The notes: generated from the sequence alone by a model not told the origin. 64,000 nucleotides of DNA from Streptomyces violaceusniger Tu 4113 (GCF_000147815.2 NC_015957.1:2976001-3040000); one strand, 5' to 3'; shown: positions 8,069 to 17,478, counted from the stretch's first letter. Numbers and translations are program-made.

Positions 8069-8851
8069 GTGACCGAGACCCCCGTGTGCCGCCGTCTGGT
8101 GGGCCGTACCGCCGTCGTCACCGGAGCGGGCAGCGGCATCGGCCTGGCCACCGCGCGCCGCCTGGCCTCCGAGGGCGCGCAGGTGGTCTGCGCCGATATC
8201 GACGAGAGCGCGGGCAAGGCCGCGGCCGAGGAGGTCGGCGGGCTCTTCGTCCGGGTGGACGTGACCGATCCCGAGGAGGTCGAGGCGCTCTTCAAGACCG
8301 CCTTCGACACCTACGGTTCGGTGGACATCGCCTTCAACAACGCCGGAATCTCGCCGCCCGACGACGACTCGATCCTCACCACCGGACTCGACGCCTGGAA
8401 GCGCGTCCAGGAGGTCAACCTCACCTCCGTCTATCTGTGCTGCAAGGCCGCACTGCCCTATATGCGGCAGCAGGGCAGGGGCTCCATCATCAACACCGCC
8501 TCGTTCGTGGCCGTGATGGGCGCCGCCACCTCGCAGATCAGCTACACCGCTTCCAAGGGCGGGGTGCTGGCCATGTCCCGCGAACTGGGCGTGCAGTTCG
8601 CCCGCGAGGGCATCCGGGTCAACGCGCTGTGCCCGGGGCCGGTCAACACCCCGCTGCTCAAGGAGCTGTTCGCCAAGGACCCGGAGCGGGCCCAGCGCCG
8701 GCTGGTCCATGTGCCGGTGGGCCGGTTCGCCGAACCGGAGGAGATCGCCTCCGCCGTGGCCTTCCTGGCCAGCGACGACGCCTCCTTCGTCAACGCCGCC
8801 GAGTTCCTCGTGGACGGCGGGATCGCCGGGGCGTACGTCACTCCGTTGTAG
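8069..8851 (+). CDS. short-chain dehydrogenase/reductase of the ethanolamine operon
   Basis: Classical SDR of 260 aa: cofactor motif TGAGSGIG (18-25), NNAG (90-93), and catalytic Ser145, Tyr159 and Lys163 (YTASK). Asp after the second strand (CADID) indicates NAD(H) preference. Probably oxidises the alcohol of the gamma-glutamylethanolamide to the aldehyde used by the preceding gene product. The GTG lies 1 bp after the aldehyde dehydrogenase stop, with GAGGAG inside that gene's end, so the two are translationally coupled. The substrate is inferred from the operon. Confidence 0.85.
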   Translation: MTETPVCRRLVGRTAVVTGAGSGIGLATARRLASEGAQVVCADIDESAGKAAAEEVGGLFVRVDVTDPEEVEALFKTAFDTYGSVDIAFNNAGISPPDDDSILTTGLDAWKRVQEVNLTSVYLCCKAALPYMRQQGRGSIINTASFVAVMGAATSQISYTASKGGVLAMSRELGVQFAREGIRVNALCPGPVNTPLLKELFAKDPERAQRRLVHVPVGRFAEPEEIASAVAFLASDDASFVNAAEFLVDGGIAGAYVTPL

Positions 8852-8913
8852 TCCTGTGCGCAGTCCCGCCATCCGCGGTGTACGGACCGCACCCCTGGCC
8901 ATAGGCTGACCGT

Positions 8914-9888
8914 GTGACCATGAACACGCCCCCCGGCTGGTACCCCGATCCCGGCTACGCAGGTAACGGCCCCGCCATGGAACGGTGGTGGGACGGTTCC
9001 GCCTGGACCGAGTACACCCGCGATGCCTCGGGCGCCGCGGACCCGGCCTTCGGCCCGCCGCCCCTGCCGCCCTACCTGCCAGGGCGGCAGGGCGGCCACG
9101 GCCGGGGCCGCGGCCCGAGGATCGCGGCGGTCTCGGTCGCCGCGGGCGTCGTGGTCGCCGCGATCGTCGGTGGCATCGTGCTGCTGGGCGACGGCGGCGA
9201 CGGCGGTGGTGGCAACGCCCAGACCGGGCCCGCCGCCCCCAGCGACTCCGCACCGCCGGACGGCGGCGACCCGGCCCCCGACCTCCCCAGCCCGGACAGC
9301 CCCTCGGGCGGGCCCACCGACGCCCCCAGCGCACCGCCCAGCTACGACCCGGACACCGCCCCGGACCCCGGCAACGGCATCAGTCTGCCGGTGCTCACCG
9401 GCTGGCAGGCGGGGCGCAGCAGCTCCGGCGGCGCGGGCGTCACCACCTCCCGCTACCCCTGCCCGGGCGACCCGTCCACCGAATGTGTGCGCGGCGGCGC
9501 CTTCTCCCGGACCGCCGAGGGCTACAAGGCCACCTCCGCCAAGGGCATAGCCAAGGAGGACATCGCGCAGAACGCCGAGGAGTCCTACGGCACCGACGAG
9601 GACAACAACCGTAAGGCGTACGGCGGGATCACCTCCCACAAGGAGCTGAAGGAGTCGGCGGTCGAGGTCGCGGGCGGGAAGGGCTATCTGGTCCGCTGGA
9701 AGGTGGTGACGAAGAAGGGCGACGACGGCGTCGTCCAGTCGCTGGCCTTCCCGTCGCCCACCGTGCCGGACACGATGGTCGTGGTGCGCTTCGGGTTCGA
9801 CGAGAGCGACAAGGCGCCGCCGCTCAGCGATATGGACAAGATCGTCAAGGGCATCGAGGCACTGACGGGCGACGGCCGGTCCATCTAG
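8914..9888 (+). CDS. DUF2510 membrane-anchored protein of unknown function
   Basis: 324 aa. Residues about 5-35 form the DUF2510 motif (GWYPDPGY...RWWDGSAWTEYT), seen at the N-terminus of many actinobacterial membrane proteins. A Pro-rich linker follows, then one transmembrane helix at about residues 68-92, a long Gly/Pro/Ser-rich linker, and a C-terminal domain (about 150-324) predicted outside the cell. The start GTG at 8914 or ATG at 8920 cannot be separated; no strong ribosome site. Function unknown; the extracytoplasmic domain is not recognised. Confidence 0.75.
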   Translation: MTMNTPPGWYPDPGYAGNGPAMERWWDGSAWTEYTRDASGAADPAFGPPPLPPYLPGRQGGHGRGRGPRIAAVSVAAGVVVAAIVGGIVLLGDGGDGGGGNAQTGPAAPSDSAPPDGGDPAPDLPSPDSPSGGPTDAPSAPPSYDPDTAPDPGNGISLPVLTGWQAGRSSSGGAGVTTSRYPCPGDPSTECVRGGAFSRTAEGYKATSAKGIAKEDIAQNAEESYGTDEDNNRKAYGGITSHKELKESAVEVAGGKGYLVRWKVVTKKGDDGVVQSLAFPSPTVPDTMVVVRFGFDESDKAPPLSDMDKIVKGIEALTGDGRSI

Positions 9889-9948
9889 AAGACCGCTGAA
9901 AATCTTGTTGGCGGGGTTGTCCGGTCGCAGGCCGGGCGGGGGACTGTA

Positions 9949-10113
9949 AGACAGGACCGGCACGCGGCCGTGCCACTGCTGGGGCACGTGTGCCGAGGGC
10001 ACCGGAAAGTCACGCCGGTGTGGGCCGACGGCGGCTACGCGGGCATGCTCGTCGACTGGGCCGTGACACGGCTTGGCCTGGTCGTTGAGATCGGCGAAAC
10101 GCGCCGACGACGC
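9949..10113 (+). pseudogene. remnant of an IS5-type DDE transposase
   Basis: One frame reads VTPVWADGGYAG then LVDWAVTRLGLVVEI, matching the segment around the second catalytic Asp of Streptomyces IS5-family transposases. The expected following segment with the catalytic Glu is missing or frameshifted and no terminal inverted repeats are evident. It lies in the 314-bp spacer between convergent genes. A dead fragment. Confidence 0.7.
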
Positions 10114-10202
10114 GACGCCCGCGGGTGCGTGCCGTGCTGTTGCCGGCGGCAGACCGGATTCGCGCCATCTGGGAGAGCCCGCCGGGGGGAATCCGCGCTG
10201 GG

Positions 10203-11066
10203 TCAGCGGGCGTTGAGCAGGCTGGCGAGCAGTTGGAGCCGTTCGGCGTCGGGGCCGCCCTCGACGGCGGTGTAGACGATCAGCATCGGGCCGGGAGTGC
10301 CCGGCAGCGGGTAGGCGTCCCAGTCCAGGTTCAGCTCCCCGGCCAGGGGGTGGTTGACGCGCATCCGGCCGCGCGTCGTCTCCCCCACGTCGTGGCGGGC
10401 CCACAGCGTCGCGAACTCGTCGCTGCGGACCGCGAGTGCGCCGACCAGCTGCGCGGCGCGCGGGTGCCCCGGATCGGCGGCGACCTGGGCGCGCAGCATC
10501 GCGGTCAGCTCGGTGACGGTGGCGGCCCGCTCCGGGCAGGTCTGGTCGGCCTCCGGGTGCAGCAGGAGCGACAGCAGATTCCGCTCCGTCACCGGGAGCC
10601 GGGTGAACTCTCCCAGCAGCACACCGGCCAGCGGGCTCCAGGCCAGTACGTCCAGGTAGCGGCCCACGACCAGCGCGGGCGAGGCCATCGTGCGCAGCAA
10701 CCGCTGCGTGGTGGCCGGAACTTCCTCCGGCTCGGTCCGGCGCGGGGTGCGGGCCGGTGTGCGTGCGGCGGCGGCGAGGCTGTGCAGGTGCCGGCGCTCC
10801 TCGGTGGAGAAGTTCAGGGCGCGCGCGAGGGCGTCCAGGACCTGTTCGGAGGGCCGCACGTCGCGTCCCTGCTCCATGCGCTGGTAATAGTCCGCGCTCA
10901 CCCCCGCCAGCAGGGCCAGTTCCTCACGCCGCAGCCCGGCGACGCGCCGCCTCGGGCCGGGTTCGAGGCCGACGTCCTCCGGCCGCAGCCGGGTCCTGCG
11001 GGTGCGCAGGAATGCGGCGAGTTCGCGTCGGGGATCTTCGGTCAGCGCGAGAAGGTCGTCGGTCAC
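10203..11066 (-). CDS. XRE-family regulator with MmyB-like C-terminal domain
   Basis: 287 aa: N-terminal helix-turn-helix (about 12-75, RRVAGLRREELALLAGVSADYYQRMEQGRD) and a C-terminal MmyB-like ligand-binding domain typical of actinobacteria (DVLAWSPLAGVLLGEF, HPEA, WARHDV, RVNHPLAGELNLDWDAY). Transcribed divergently from the quinone oxidoreductase gene 131 bp away, which is the usual regulator-target layout for this family. The start GTG at 11066 is chosen because the family begins near there; an upstream ATG at 11171 would overlap the promoter. Confidence 0.85.
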   Translation of the reverse strand: MTDDLLALTEDPRRELAAFLRTRRTRLRPEDVGLEPGPRRRVAGLRREELALLAGVSADYYQRMEQGRDVRPSEQVLDALARALNFSTEERRHLHSLAAAARTPARTPRRTEPEEVPATTQRLLRTMASPALVVGRYLDVLAWSPLAGVLLGEFTRLPVTERNLLSLLLHPEADQTCPERAATVTELTAMLRAQVAADPGHPRAAQLVGALAVRSDEFATLWARHDVGETTRGRMRVNHPLAGELNLDWDAYPLPGTPGPMLIVYTAVEGGPDAERLQLLASLLNAR

Positions 11067-11197
11067 GGCGCCAGTATGCCTGGGGCGCCTTTGGGAAGGG
11101 TGGGTCTGCCAGTCCCAGGAAAAGGCGAACGACCGTGATGTCGCGAGCGGGGACCAGTATCGGTTCCACACCCGATGACCACGGAAGGAACAGCGAC

Positions 11198-12148
11198 ATG
11201 AAGGCCGCTCAGATCACGAGTTACGGCGCACCGGACGTCCTGCGGATCAACGATGTGGACCGCCCCGCTCCCGGTGTCGGCGAGGTCCTGGTGTCGGTCG
11301 AGGCATCCAGCGTGAACGGACACGACGTGATCGTCCGCGCCGGGGAGCTGAAGATGGTGTCCGGGCGCCGCTTCCCGATCGGCGCGGGGCTGGACTTCGC
11401 GGGCGTCGTCGTCGAGACCGGCGCCGACGTCGAGAACCACCGGGCCGGGGACCGGGTGTGGGGCATGGTGCATCCCCGGCAACGGCACACCACCGCCGGG
11501 GCGGCCGAGTACGTCGTGGTCCCCGCCGACCGGATCGCGCCCGCCCCGGCGGGCATCTCGCCGGTCGACGCGGCCTCCCTGGTCGTTGCGGGCGCCACGG
11601 CGCTGATCGCACTGCGCGACAGCGTGCACCTCGAGGGCGGGGAACGGGTCCTCGTGCGCGGCGCGGCCGGCGGTGTCGGCACAGCCGCCGTACAACTGGC
11701 TCACGCGCTGGGCGGCCACGTCACCGCGCTGGCTCGCGACCGCCACGCCCAACTGCTCACCGGCCTCGGTGCCGACCAAGTCCTCGACTACGGCTCCACC
11801 ACCTCGGACCAGATCGGACCGTTCGACGTCATCGTCGACACCGTCGGCTCGGAACTGCACTGCTACCGAAGCCGGTTGGCCAAGGGCGGCCGGATGGTCA
11901 CCGTCGGCCTGTCGGCCGGTGCCCTGGCCGCGATCGCCGCGTCGAGCATGTACGGCTCCCGCCGAATCCGCACCTTCAGCGCCAATCCCGACAGCGCCGT
12001 ACTGCGCGATCTGGCCGGCCATGTCACTTCGGGAGCGCTGCGCCCGGTGGTCGACAGCGTGTACCCGCTCGCGGACATCGCCGCGGCGCACAAGGCATTC
12101 GAGCGTGGCGGAGTCGTGGGCAAACACGTGATCGCGGTGTCCGCGTAG
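11198..12148 (+). CDS. NADPH:quinone oxidoreductase-like medium-chain dehydrogenase (zinc-independent)
   Basis: 316-aa MDR-family oxidoreductase. N-terminal GroES-like catalytic domain (SSVNGHDVIVRAGEL, GAGLDFAGVVVETG) and a Rossmann cofactor domain with VRGAAGGVGTAAVQLA. No zinc-binding Cys cluster, so it is of the quinone oxidoreductase type: NADPH-dependent reduction of quinones or enones in the cytosol. The start is preceded by GGAAGGA. Likely controlled by the divergent MmyB-type regulator. Confidence 0.88.
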   Translation: MKAAQITSYGAPDVLRINDVDRPAPGVGEVLVSVEASSVNGHDVIVRAGELKMVSGRRFPIGAGLDFAGVVVETGADVENHRAGDRVWGMVHPRQRHTTAGAAEYVVVPADRIAPAPAGISPVDAASLVVAGATALIALRDSVHLEGGERVLVRGAAGGVGTAAVQLAHALGGHVTALARDRHAQLLTGLGADQVLDYGSTTSDQIGPFDVIVDTVGSELHCYRSRLAKGGRMVTVGLSAGALAAIAASSMYGSRRIRTFSANPDSAVLRDLAGHVTSGALRPVVDSVYPLADIAAAHKAFERGGVVGKHVIAVSA

Positions 12149-12460
12149 CTCCGTCGTTCTCGTGGAGCATCCGGTTCGACGGTCGATTCGGTGGCTCGTA
12201 AAGCTGACGGTTGGTTGCCCGGGGCCCGCGACCGGACCTCCCGCCTGCGAGGGCAGCTCCCCGCCGGACGCCGCCTCCTCGACCGGCATCCCACCCGACG
12301 TGCCCGCCGCGTTCATCGCCGGCTCGCGCATCGGTGTGGCCACCGACCGGCTCCCACACGGCTGCCCGCAGAGCGAGGTCGCCGACGTCGGAATCCAGAG
12401 GCCGCCGTACAGGGCGAAGAGCCGCCGTACGGCGTCGGCGGGGCGATGCGACGGCGCGCC
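12149..12460. other. spacer without recognised genes
   Basis: 312 bp between two convergent genes. It can be read in long frames because of GC content, but no reading shows family motifs or a ribosome site. Nothing recognised beyond GC-rich short inverted repeats. Confidence 0.5.
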
Positions 12461-13657
12461 TCAGAGGAACGTTCTGCCCTCGCCCCGGTACGTCGGCGCG
12501 TCGGCCACCACCCGGTCCCCCTCGATCAGCCGCAGCGTGTCGAACCGCTCGCACAGCTCACCGGCCTTGGCATGCCGGAACCACACCTTGTCGCCGATCA
12601 GCAGATCGTCGGCGGCCGTGCCCAGCAGCGGGGTCTGCACCTCGCCCGGCCCCTCCATCGAGTCGTACACCAGCCCCTCCGGCAGATACGGCACCGGCAG
12701 CCGGTCCCGGCCCGGCGCGCCCGACGCCGGATAGCCGCCGCCGAGCACCGTCACCACGCCCACCCCGGGCCGGCGCACCACCGGCTGGGCGAACAGGGCC
12801 GCGGGGCGGCCGTGGAAGGAGGTGTAGTTGTCGAAGAGGCGCGGCTGGTAGAGGCCGGATCCGGCGGCGATCTCGGTGACCGCGTCCTCCGCGGCGGTGT
12901 GCTGCACACTGCCCGTACCGCCGCCGTTGACGAACTCCAGGTCCGCCACCGCCCGCACCGCCCGCACCACCGCGGCCCGGCGCGCCGCGAGCTCCCGGCG
13001 TGCCACGGACTGCATCAGCCGTACGGCGCGCGAGCGCAGCGGACTGCCCGGCACCGCGTCGCCCACGCCCGCCACATGCCCCTCGTACGCCATCAGCCCG
13101 ACCAGCCGGAAGCCGGGGCGGCGGTCGATCGCCCGTGCCAGCTCGGCCAGTTGCTCCGGTTCGCGCAGCGGTGAGCGCAGCGCCCCGACTCGCACCCGCC
13201 CGCCGAGCATCCGCAGCGAGGTGTCCAACTCCAGGCAGACCCGGACCTCTTCGGTCCCGGCGCGAACGCTGTCGATCAGATCGAGCTGGGAGAGGTCGTC
13301 CACCATGACCGTCACGGCCTCGGCCGGCTTGGGGTCGCTGGTCAGGGTGGCGAAGCCGTCCCGGTCGGTGGAGGGATAGGCGAGCAGGACGTCGTCGAAC
13401 CCCTCGCGCGCCAGCCACAGCGACTCCGGCAGCGTGAAGCTCATGATCCCCGCGAAGCCGTCTTGTGCCAGCACCCGCTCCAACAGCGCCCGGCAGCGCA
13501 CCGATTTGCTGGCGACGCGGATCGGTTTGCCTCCCGCCCGGGTGACCAGATCCCGGGCGTTGTCGTCGAAGGCTCCCAGGTCGACAATCGCCACGGGCGC
13601 TTCGAGATGGGCGGTGGCCCGGTCGTACCGGGCCCGGTCAGCGGCGGCAGCGGACAT
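12461..13657 (-). CDS. PLP-dependent alanine-racemase-fold enzyme (D-threonine-aldolase/amino-acid deaminase-like)
   Basis: 398-aa fold-type III PLP enzyme. The N-terminal barrel begins with PVAIVDLGAF and the PLP lysine is Lys51 in RVASKSVRC. The C-terminal D-threonine-aldolase-like domain carries GGGYPASG and GDKVWFRHAKAGE, where the His/Cys metal pair is expected. Likely acts on D- or beta-hydroxy amino acids; substrate unknown. The ATG at 13657 fits the family start; an in-frame ATG 24 bases upstream is possible, and neither has a strong ribosome site. Confidence 0.8.
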   Translation of the reverse strand: MSAAAADRARYDRATAHLEAPVAIVDLGAFDDNARDLVTRAGGKPIRVASKSVRCRALLERVLAQDGFAGIMSFTLPESLWLAREGFDDVLLAYPSTDRDGFATLTSDPKPAEAVTVMVDDLSQLDLIDSVRAGTEEVRVCLELDTSLRMLGGRVRVGALRSPLREPEQLAELARAIDRRPGFRLVGLMAYEGHVAGVGDAVPGSPLRSRAVRLMQSVARRELAARRAAVVRAVRAVADLEFVNGGGTGSVQHTAAEDAVTEIAAGSGLYQPRLFDNYTSFHGRPAALFAQPVVRRPGVGVVTVLGGGYPASGAPGRDRLPVPYLPEGLVYDSMEGPGEVQTPLLGTAADDLLIGDKVWFRHAKAGELCERFDTLRLIEGDRVVADAPTYRGEGRTFL

Positions 13658-13869
13658 GGACGCAGCTTGCCAGATCGCCATTACCACTGGGTAGAGGGCG
13701 GCCGGTGCGCAGGGCCCCCGGCTCCCCGTAGAGTGTCGCGCACGCCACGACCGGCAGGTCAGCGGCGTGTTGTCCGTATACGGGCCCGCCTGCCCGAAAG
13801 GCGGTGGGTGGTGCGGCGAACCGGACGGAGCCAGGTGAAACAGGTGTCGACGGCTGCGAGGTGGTGCAG

Positions 13870-14928
13870 GTGAGCACCGACGCGGAACAGGCGCACTCAC
13901 CCCACAGCACGCCCCCACCACGCCCCGCACATCCCCCGCGCACGGCGCCCGCGCAGCCTTCCGCGCCCCCGCCGCGCCCCACCGCCCCGCCCGGGTTCAC
14001 CCCGGACCCGGACACCCCCATCCTCGGCGTACGGGCGAAGGTCCCGTTCCCCAGGGGCACCGCTGGAGCGTCCGGCACCCGGGTGCCCCCACGCCCCTCC
14101 GCACCCCCGCGCACCGGCGCGCTCTTCGCGGACGGCGGGCTCTTCGCCGACGGCGGGCGGGGCGGCCGGCGCCGTCCGCCCAGCCGTACGGCGGCCGCCG
14201 CCGCGAGCCTCGTCCTCGGCCTCGGGCTGCTCGGCGGCGCGGCGGCCGGGAGCTGGCTGGGCGACGACCCCGACGCCCCGCCGTCCACCGCCGACACCTA
14301 CGCCCACGCCCGCTCCGCCTGGCACAGCGTCCCCGTGGACGACCTCTTCCCGCGCACCCTGCGCGGCAAGGGCGAGGGCCCCGGCGGCGCCGATCGCGTC
14401 TGGAGTCGAATAGCCGTCGCCCCGGACAGCAGTTGCGGCGGCGGATTCGATCCACTGCTCGCCAAGGCGCTGGCCCCGGTGGGCTGCAAGCGGCTGGTGC
14501 GCGCCACGTACACCGACGCCACCAGCACCAGCGTCACCACCGTCGGGTTGCTGATCACCACCTCCGGCCCCACCGGGATGCGGACGCTGCACCAGCGCTT
14601 CGTGACCGAGAAGCTGGACGAGCGCACCGATCTGATGCCCCGCGCGTACGCCGCCAAGGGCACCGCGGCGGCCGGCTTCGGCGACGACCAGCGCGCAAGC
14701 TGGCGGATCCGGATCCTCACCGACGCCCCCGTCGTCGTCTACAGCGTCAGCGGGTTCGCCGACGGCCGTAAGGTCACCGACCCGCAGTCGGCGGGCGAGG
14801 CGACCCAGCGGGGCGCCACCTCGGCCCCCGCCCAGTCGGGCCTCGGCAACGACGCCCGAGGCATCGCCGACGCGATCGAGCCCATATTCCGCCGGGCCCT
14901 GTCCACCATCACGGAGACCACGTCATGA
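13870..14928 (+). CDS. Pro-rich single-pass membrane protein, partner of the downstream protease
   Basis: 352 aa. A Pro/Arg-rich cytosolic segment (about 1-110) precedes one transmembrane helix (about 113-135, AAAAASLVLGLGLLGGAAAG) and an extracytoplasmic domain of about 215 residues containing two Cys, not recognised. The GTG start has GAGG 8 bases upstream; an earlier in-frame GTG at 13804 also has a ribosome-like site. Its stop overlaps the ATG of the mycosin-like protease (ATGA), so the two products are probably made together and may interact. Confidence 0.72.
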   Translation: MSTDAEQAHSPHSTPPPRPAHPPRTAPAQPSAPPPRPTAPPGFTPDPDTPILGVRAKVPFPRGTAGASGTRVPPRPSAPPRTGALFADGGLFADGGRGGRRRPPSRTAAAAASLVLGLGLLGGAAAGSWLGDDPDAPPSTADTYAHARSAWHSVPVDDLFPRTLRGKGEGPGGADRVWSRIAVAPDSSCGGGFDPLLAKALAPVGCKRLVRATYTDATSTSVTTVGLLITTSGPTGMRTLHQRFVTEKLDERTDLMPRAYAAKGTAAAGFGDDQRASWRIRILTDAPVVVYSVSGFADGRKVTDPQSAGEATQRGATSAPAQSGLGNDARGIADAIEPIFRRALSTITETTS

Positions 14929-16142
14929 CCGGCATCGGGCGACGCCTGGCCGTGGCTCTCACCGCCGCGGGGCTGACCCTGGTGCTCGCCACGCCCGCGA
15001 ACGCCGACGGCATACAGGCCCAGGAGTGGGCGCTGGACACCCTCCACGTCCACCAGGCATGGCAGACCACCAAGGGCTCCGGGGTCACCGTCGCCGTCCT
15101 CGACACCGGCGTCGACGACGGCCACCCCGACCTCGAAGGCCAAGTGCTGCCCGGTAAGGACCTCATCGGCTTCGGCGCCCGGCGCGGCGAACGCGCCTGG
15201 GCCCGCCACGGCACCGCCATGGCCGGGATCATCGCCGGTCACGGCCACGGCGCGGCCGGCGGCGAGGGCGTCCTCGGCGTCGCGCCGAAGGTGCGGATCC
15301 TGCCGGTGCGGGTGATCCTCGAAGACTCCGACGCCGCCCGTAAGAAGGCCCGTTCGTCCCGTGGCGGCGCGCTCGCCGCCGGTATCCGCTGGGCCGCCGA
15401 CCACGGCGCCGACGTCATCAACCTCTCGCTCGGCGACGACAGCGCCTCCGCCCACCCCGAGGCCGCCGAGGACGCCGCCGTGCAGTACGCGCTGGGCAAG
15501 GGCGTGGCCGTGGTCGCCTCCGCGGGCAACGGCGGCGAGAAGGGCGACCGGGTCTCCTATCCGGCCGCCTACCCCGGGGTGATCGCCGTGACCGCCGTGG
15601 ACCGCTACGGCTCCCGCGCCGCCTTCTCCACCCGACGCTGGTACGCCACCGTCTGCGCACCCGGAGTCGACGTGGTCATCGCCGACCCCGACAAGCGCTA
15701 CTACGAGGGCTGGGGGACCAGCGCGGCCGCCGCCTTCGTCTCCGGCTCCGTCGCCCTCGTCCGCGCCGCCCACCCCGAGCTGAGCCCGCGCCAGATCCGG
15801 GACCTCCTCACCCGGACCGCCCAGGACGTCCCGGAGGGCGGCCGCAGCGACGCCCTCGGCGCGGGCCTGGTGGACCCGGCGGCGGCGATCGCCGCCGGCG
15901 GCAAGATGAAGCCGGAGGCCCAGCGCCCCGCCGTGGCCTCCGCCCCCCAGCGCTACTTCGGCAACGGTCCCGGCCACGCCCTGGGCGCGCACGGCGACTC
16001 CGGCCCCAACGAGATGGCGCTGCTCGCCGGAATCGCCGGTGCGGCCGTGGTGGTCGCCGCAGTCGCCCTATGGCGAGGCTCGGGCCCCCTACGGATGCCC
16101 CCGAGACTCCGCACGCTGCTCACGGGAATCCGCCCGCGCTGA
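14925..16142 (+). CDS. mycosin-like S8 subtilisin protease, membrane-anchored
   Basis: 405 aa. Signal peptide (1-28, cleavage after NADG-like ANA), then a subtilase domain with the full triad: Asp60 in LDTGVDD, His95 in RHGTAMAG, Ser266 in GTSAAAAF, and the oxyanion Asn202. A C-terminal transmembrane helix (about 366-386) and a basic tail follow, the MycP layout of type VII secretion systems. The active site faces outside. Neighbours include no EccC or WXG100 genes, so a link to type VII secretion is by similarity only. Four-base overlap with the upstream gene. Confidence 0.88.
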   Translation: MTGIGRRLAVALTAAGLTLVLATPANADGIQAQEWALDTLHVHQAWQTTKGSGVTVAVLDTGVDDGHPDLEGQVLPGKDLIGFGARRGERAWARHGTAMAGIIAGHGHGAAGGEGVLGVAPKVRILPVRVILEDSDAARKKARSSRGGALAAGIRWAADHGADVINLSLGDDSASAHPEAAEDAAVQYALGKGVAVVASAGNGGEKGDRVSYPAAYPGVIAVTAVDRYGSRAAFSTRRWYATVCAPGVDVVIADPDKRYYEGWGTSAAAAFVSGSVALVRAAHPELSPRQIRDLLTRTAQDVPEGGRSDALGAGLVDPAAAIAAGGKMKPEAQRPAVASAPQRYFGNGPGHALGAHGDSGPNEMALLAGIAGAAVVVAAVALWRGSGPLRMPPRLRTLLTGIRPR

Positions 16143-16618
16143 GGCCACGTCGCCCGCCGCGCCGTCGGCCCGGGCCCGGCGCGCGCTGGTCGTGGGGATC
16201 CGTGCGTGCTGAGACACGGCGGTGGTCATGGTCACGCCCCAGTTCCCGCCGCTCCCGGCGCGGGTCGCGGTCAGGCCGAGCCGCTGGTGCGCCGCGTCGA
16301 GCCCGGCCGCGCCGCCGATCGTCTGCCACAGCGCGGTCGCCGCGCCGTTGTCGCTCTGCTCGATCATCACGGCCGCATGCGAACGCTCCTGGGCGGTCAG
16401 CGGCCGCCCCTCGTCCTCCGCCCTGAGCAGCCGCGCCGCGAGGATGCCCACCTTGACGATGCTCGCCGTGGCATACGAGCCGTCGCCGTGGACCCGCTCG
16501 TCCCCGACCGGGTGTCCAGGACGGCGACGGAGGAGCGCGCGCCCAAGCCCTGGGCCACGGGGCCGAGCGCGTCGGCGAGTGCCGCGCTCAGCCCCGGCCC
16601 CGTCACGTCGTCCGCCAT
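16143..16618 (-). pseudogene. broken class A beta-lactamase/serine hydrolase gene
   Basis: Reading from ATG 16618, the first frame gives MADDVTGPGLSAALADALG to VAVLDT. A one-base loss in a C/G run near 16515 shifts to a second frame that continues with YATASIVKV (SxxK site) and EQSDNGAATALW (SDN motif). The reading then loses similarity after NWGVTMTTAV, and the region that should hold the KTG motif is absent, being replaced by the end of the convergent protease gene. Both frameshift and 3' loss argue for a dead gene. Confidence 0.7.
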
Positions 16619-16695
16619 CCGCTCCACGCCGCCTCCCGCTCCGCCCCTCGCCGCCCGCCGCGTCGGGCCCTCCTCGCCCTCGATACCCTCATGGC

Positions 16696-17478
16696 GTGGC
16701 GCTCAAGAACATTCCCGACCCTGGCTTCTCCGGCGACGACGGCTCCGCCGACCCCCGGCTGACCGCGGCGCTCGCCGCCTGGGCCGATGACCGCTCGGCC
16801 GAGCCCGAGGTGCTCGCCGCGCTCACCGACGCCCGCCTCCTCGTCCCCGTGATGGCGATTCTCGGCGAGGTGGAGGAGGTGGAATCCAAGCCGCGCGAAG
16901 CGTCCGTCGAGGGTGGTGGCGGGCGACGGGCGGGCGGGCTGCGCCGAGAGAAGAGCAGCGACATGGCGGTGCCCACGCTCGAGGCCCCCGGCGGCCGGCG
17001 TGCCCTGCCCGCCTTCACCTCGCTCGAGTCGCTGGCCCGCTGGCGCCCGGACGCCCGGCCCGTGGCCGTACCGCTGCGCCAGGCGCTGGAGGCCGCCGCC
17101 CATGAGAAGGCGGACACGCTGGTCCTGGACCTCGCGGGCCCGGTGCCGTACCAGCTCACCGGCCCCGCGCTGCTGGCCCTCGCCGAGGGGCGGACCAGCA
17201 CCGATCCGCTCGCCGACCCGGCTGTGACCGAGGCCGTGCGCGCAGTGCTGGCCGCCGAGCCGGAGGTGCTCCGGGCCCATCTGGCACCGGCGGCGGACGC
17301 CGACGGGATGCTCGCGCTCGCCCTCGCGCCGGAGGCGCCCGCGCGGGAGACGGCGCACCGGGTGGCGGGCGCTCTGGCCGCCGACGAGGTGCTGCGGGCA
17401 CGGCTGGTGCGCGGGTTGACCCTGGCGCTGCTGCCGCCGGACGCGAAGGTCCCCGGCGAACCGCTCTTCAGCCGCTGA
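16696..17478 (+). CDS. SseB-domain protein
   Basis: 260 aa; two SseB-like segments. The first has LTAALAAWADDRSAEPEVLAALTDARLLVPVMA and LPAFTSLESLARWRPDARPVAVP with VLDLAGPVPYQLTG; the second, C-terminal, is helical and predicted to be a repeat of the fold. Soluble. Actinobacterial SseB proteins are small partners of unknown role, sometimes in secretion contexts. GTG 16696 is taken as the start because it begins the conserved VALKNIPDPGF; the ribosome site is weak and leaderless or short-leader translation is possible. Confidence 0.75.
   Translation: MALKNIPDPGFSGDDGSADPRLTAALAAWADDRSAEPEVLAALTDARLLVPVMAILGEVEEVESKPREASVEGGGGRRAGGLRREKSSDMAVPTLEAPGGRRALPAFTSLESLARWRPDARPVAVPLRQALEAAAHEKADTLVLDLAGPVPYQLTGPALLALAEGRTSTDPLADPAVTEAVRAVLAAEPEVLRAHLAPAADADGMLALALAPEAPARETAHRVAGALAADEVLRARLVRGLTLALLPPDAKVPGEPLFSR

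Noticed and set aside
6553..8310. Long minus-strand frame opposite the aldehyde dehydrogenase
   Set aside because: Antisense shadow; its repetitive LVLVAVLVLVAV part is just the reverse reading of the His-rich repeat.
9970..10275. Transposase fragment considered as an intact gene
   Set aside because: Only the segment around one catalytic Asp is recognisable; the rest is out of frame or missing and no inverted repeats were found.
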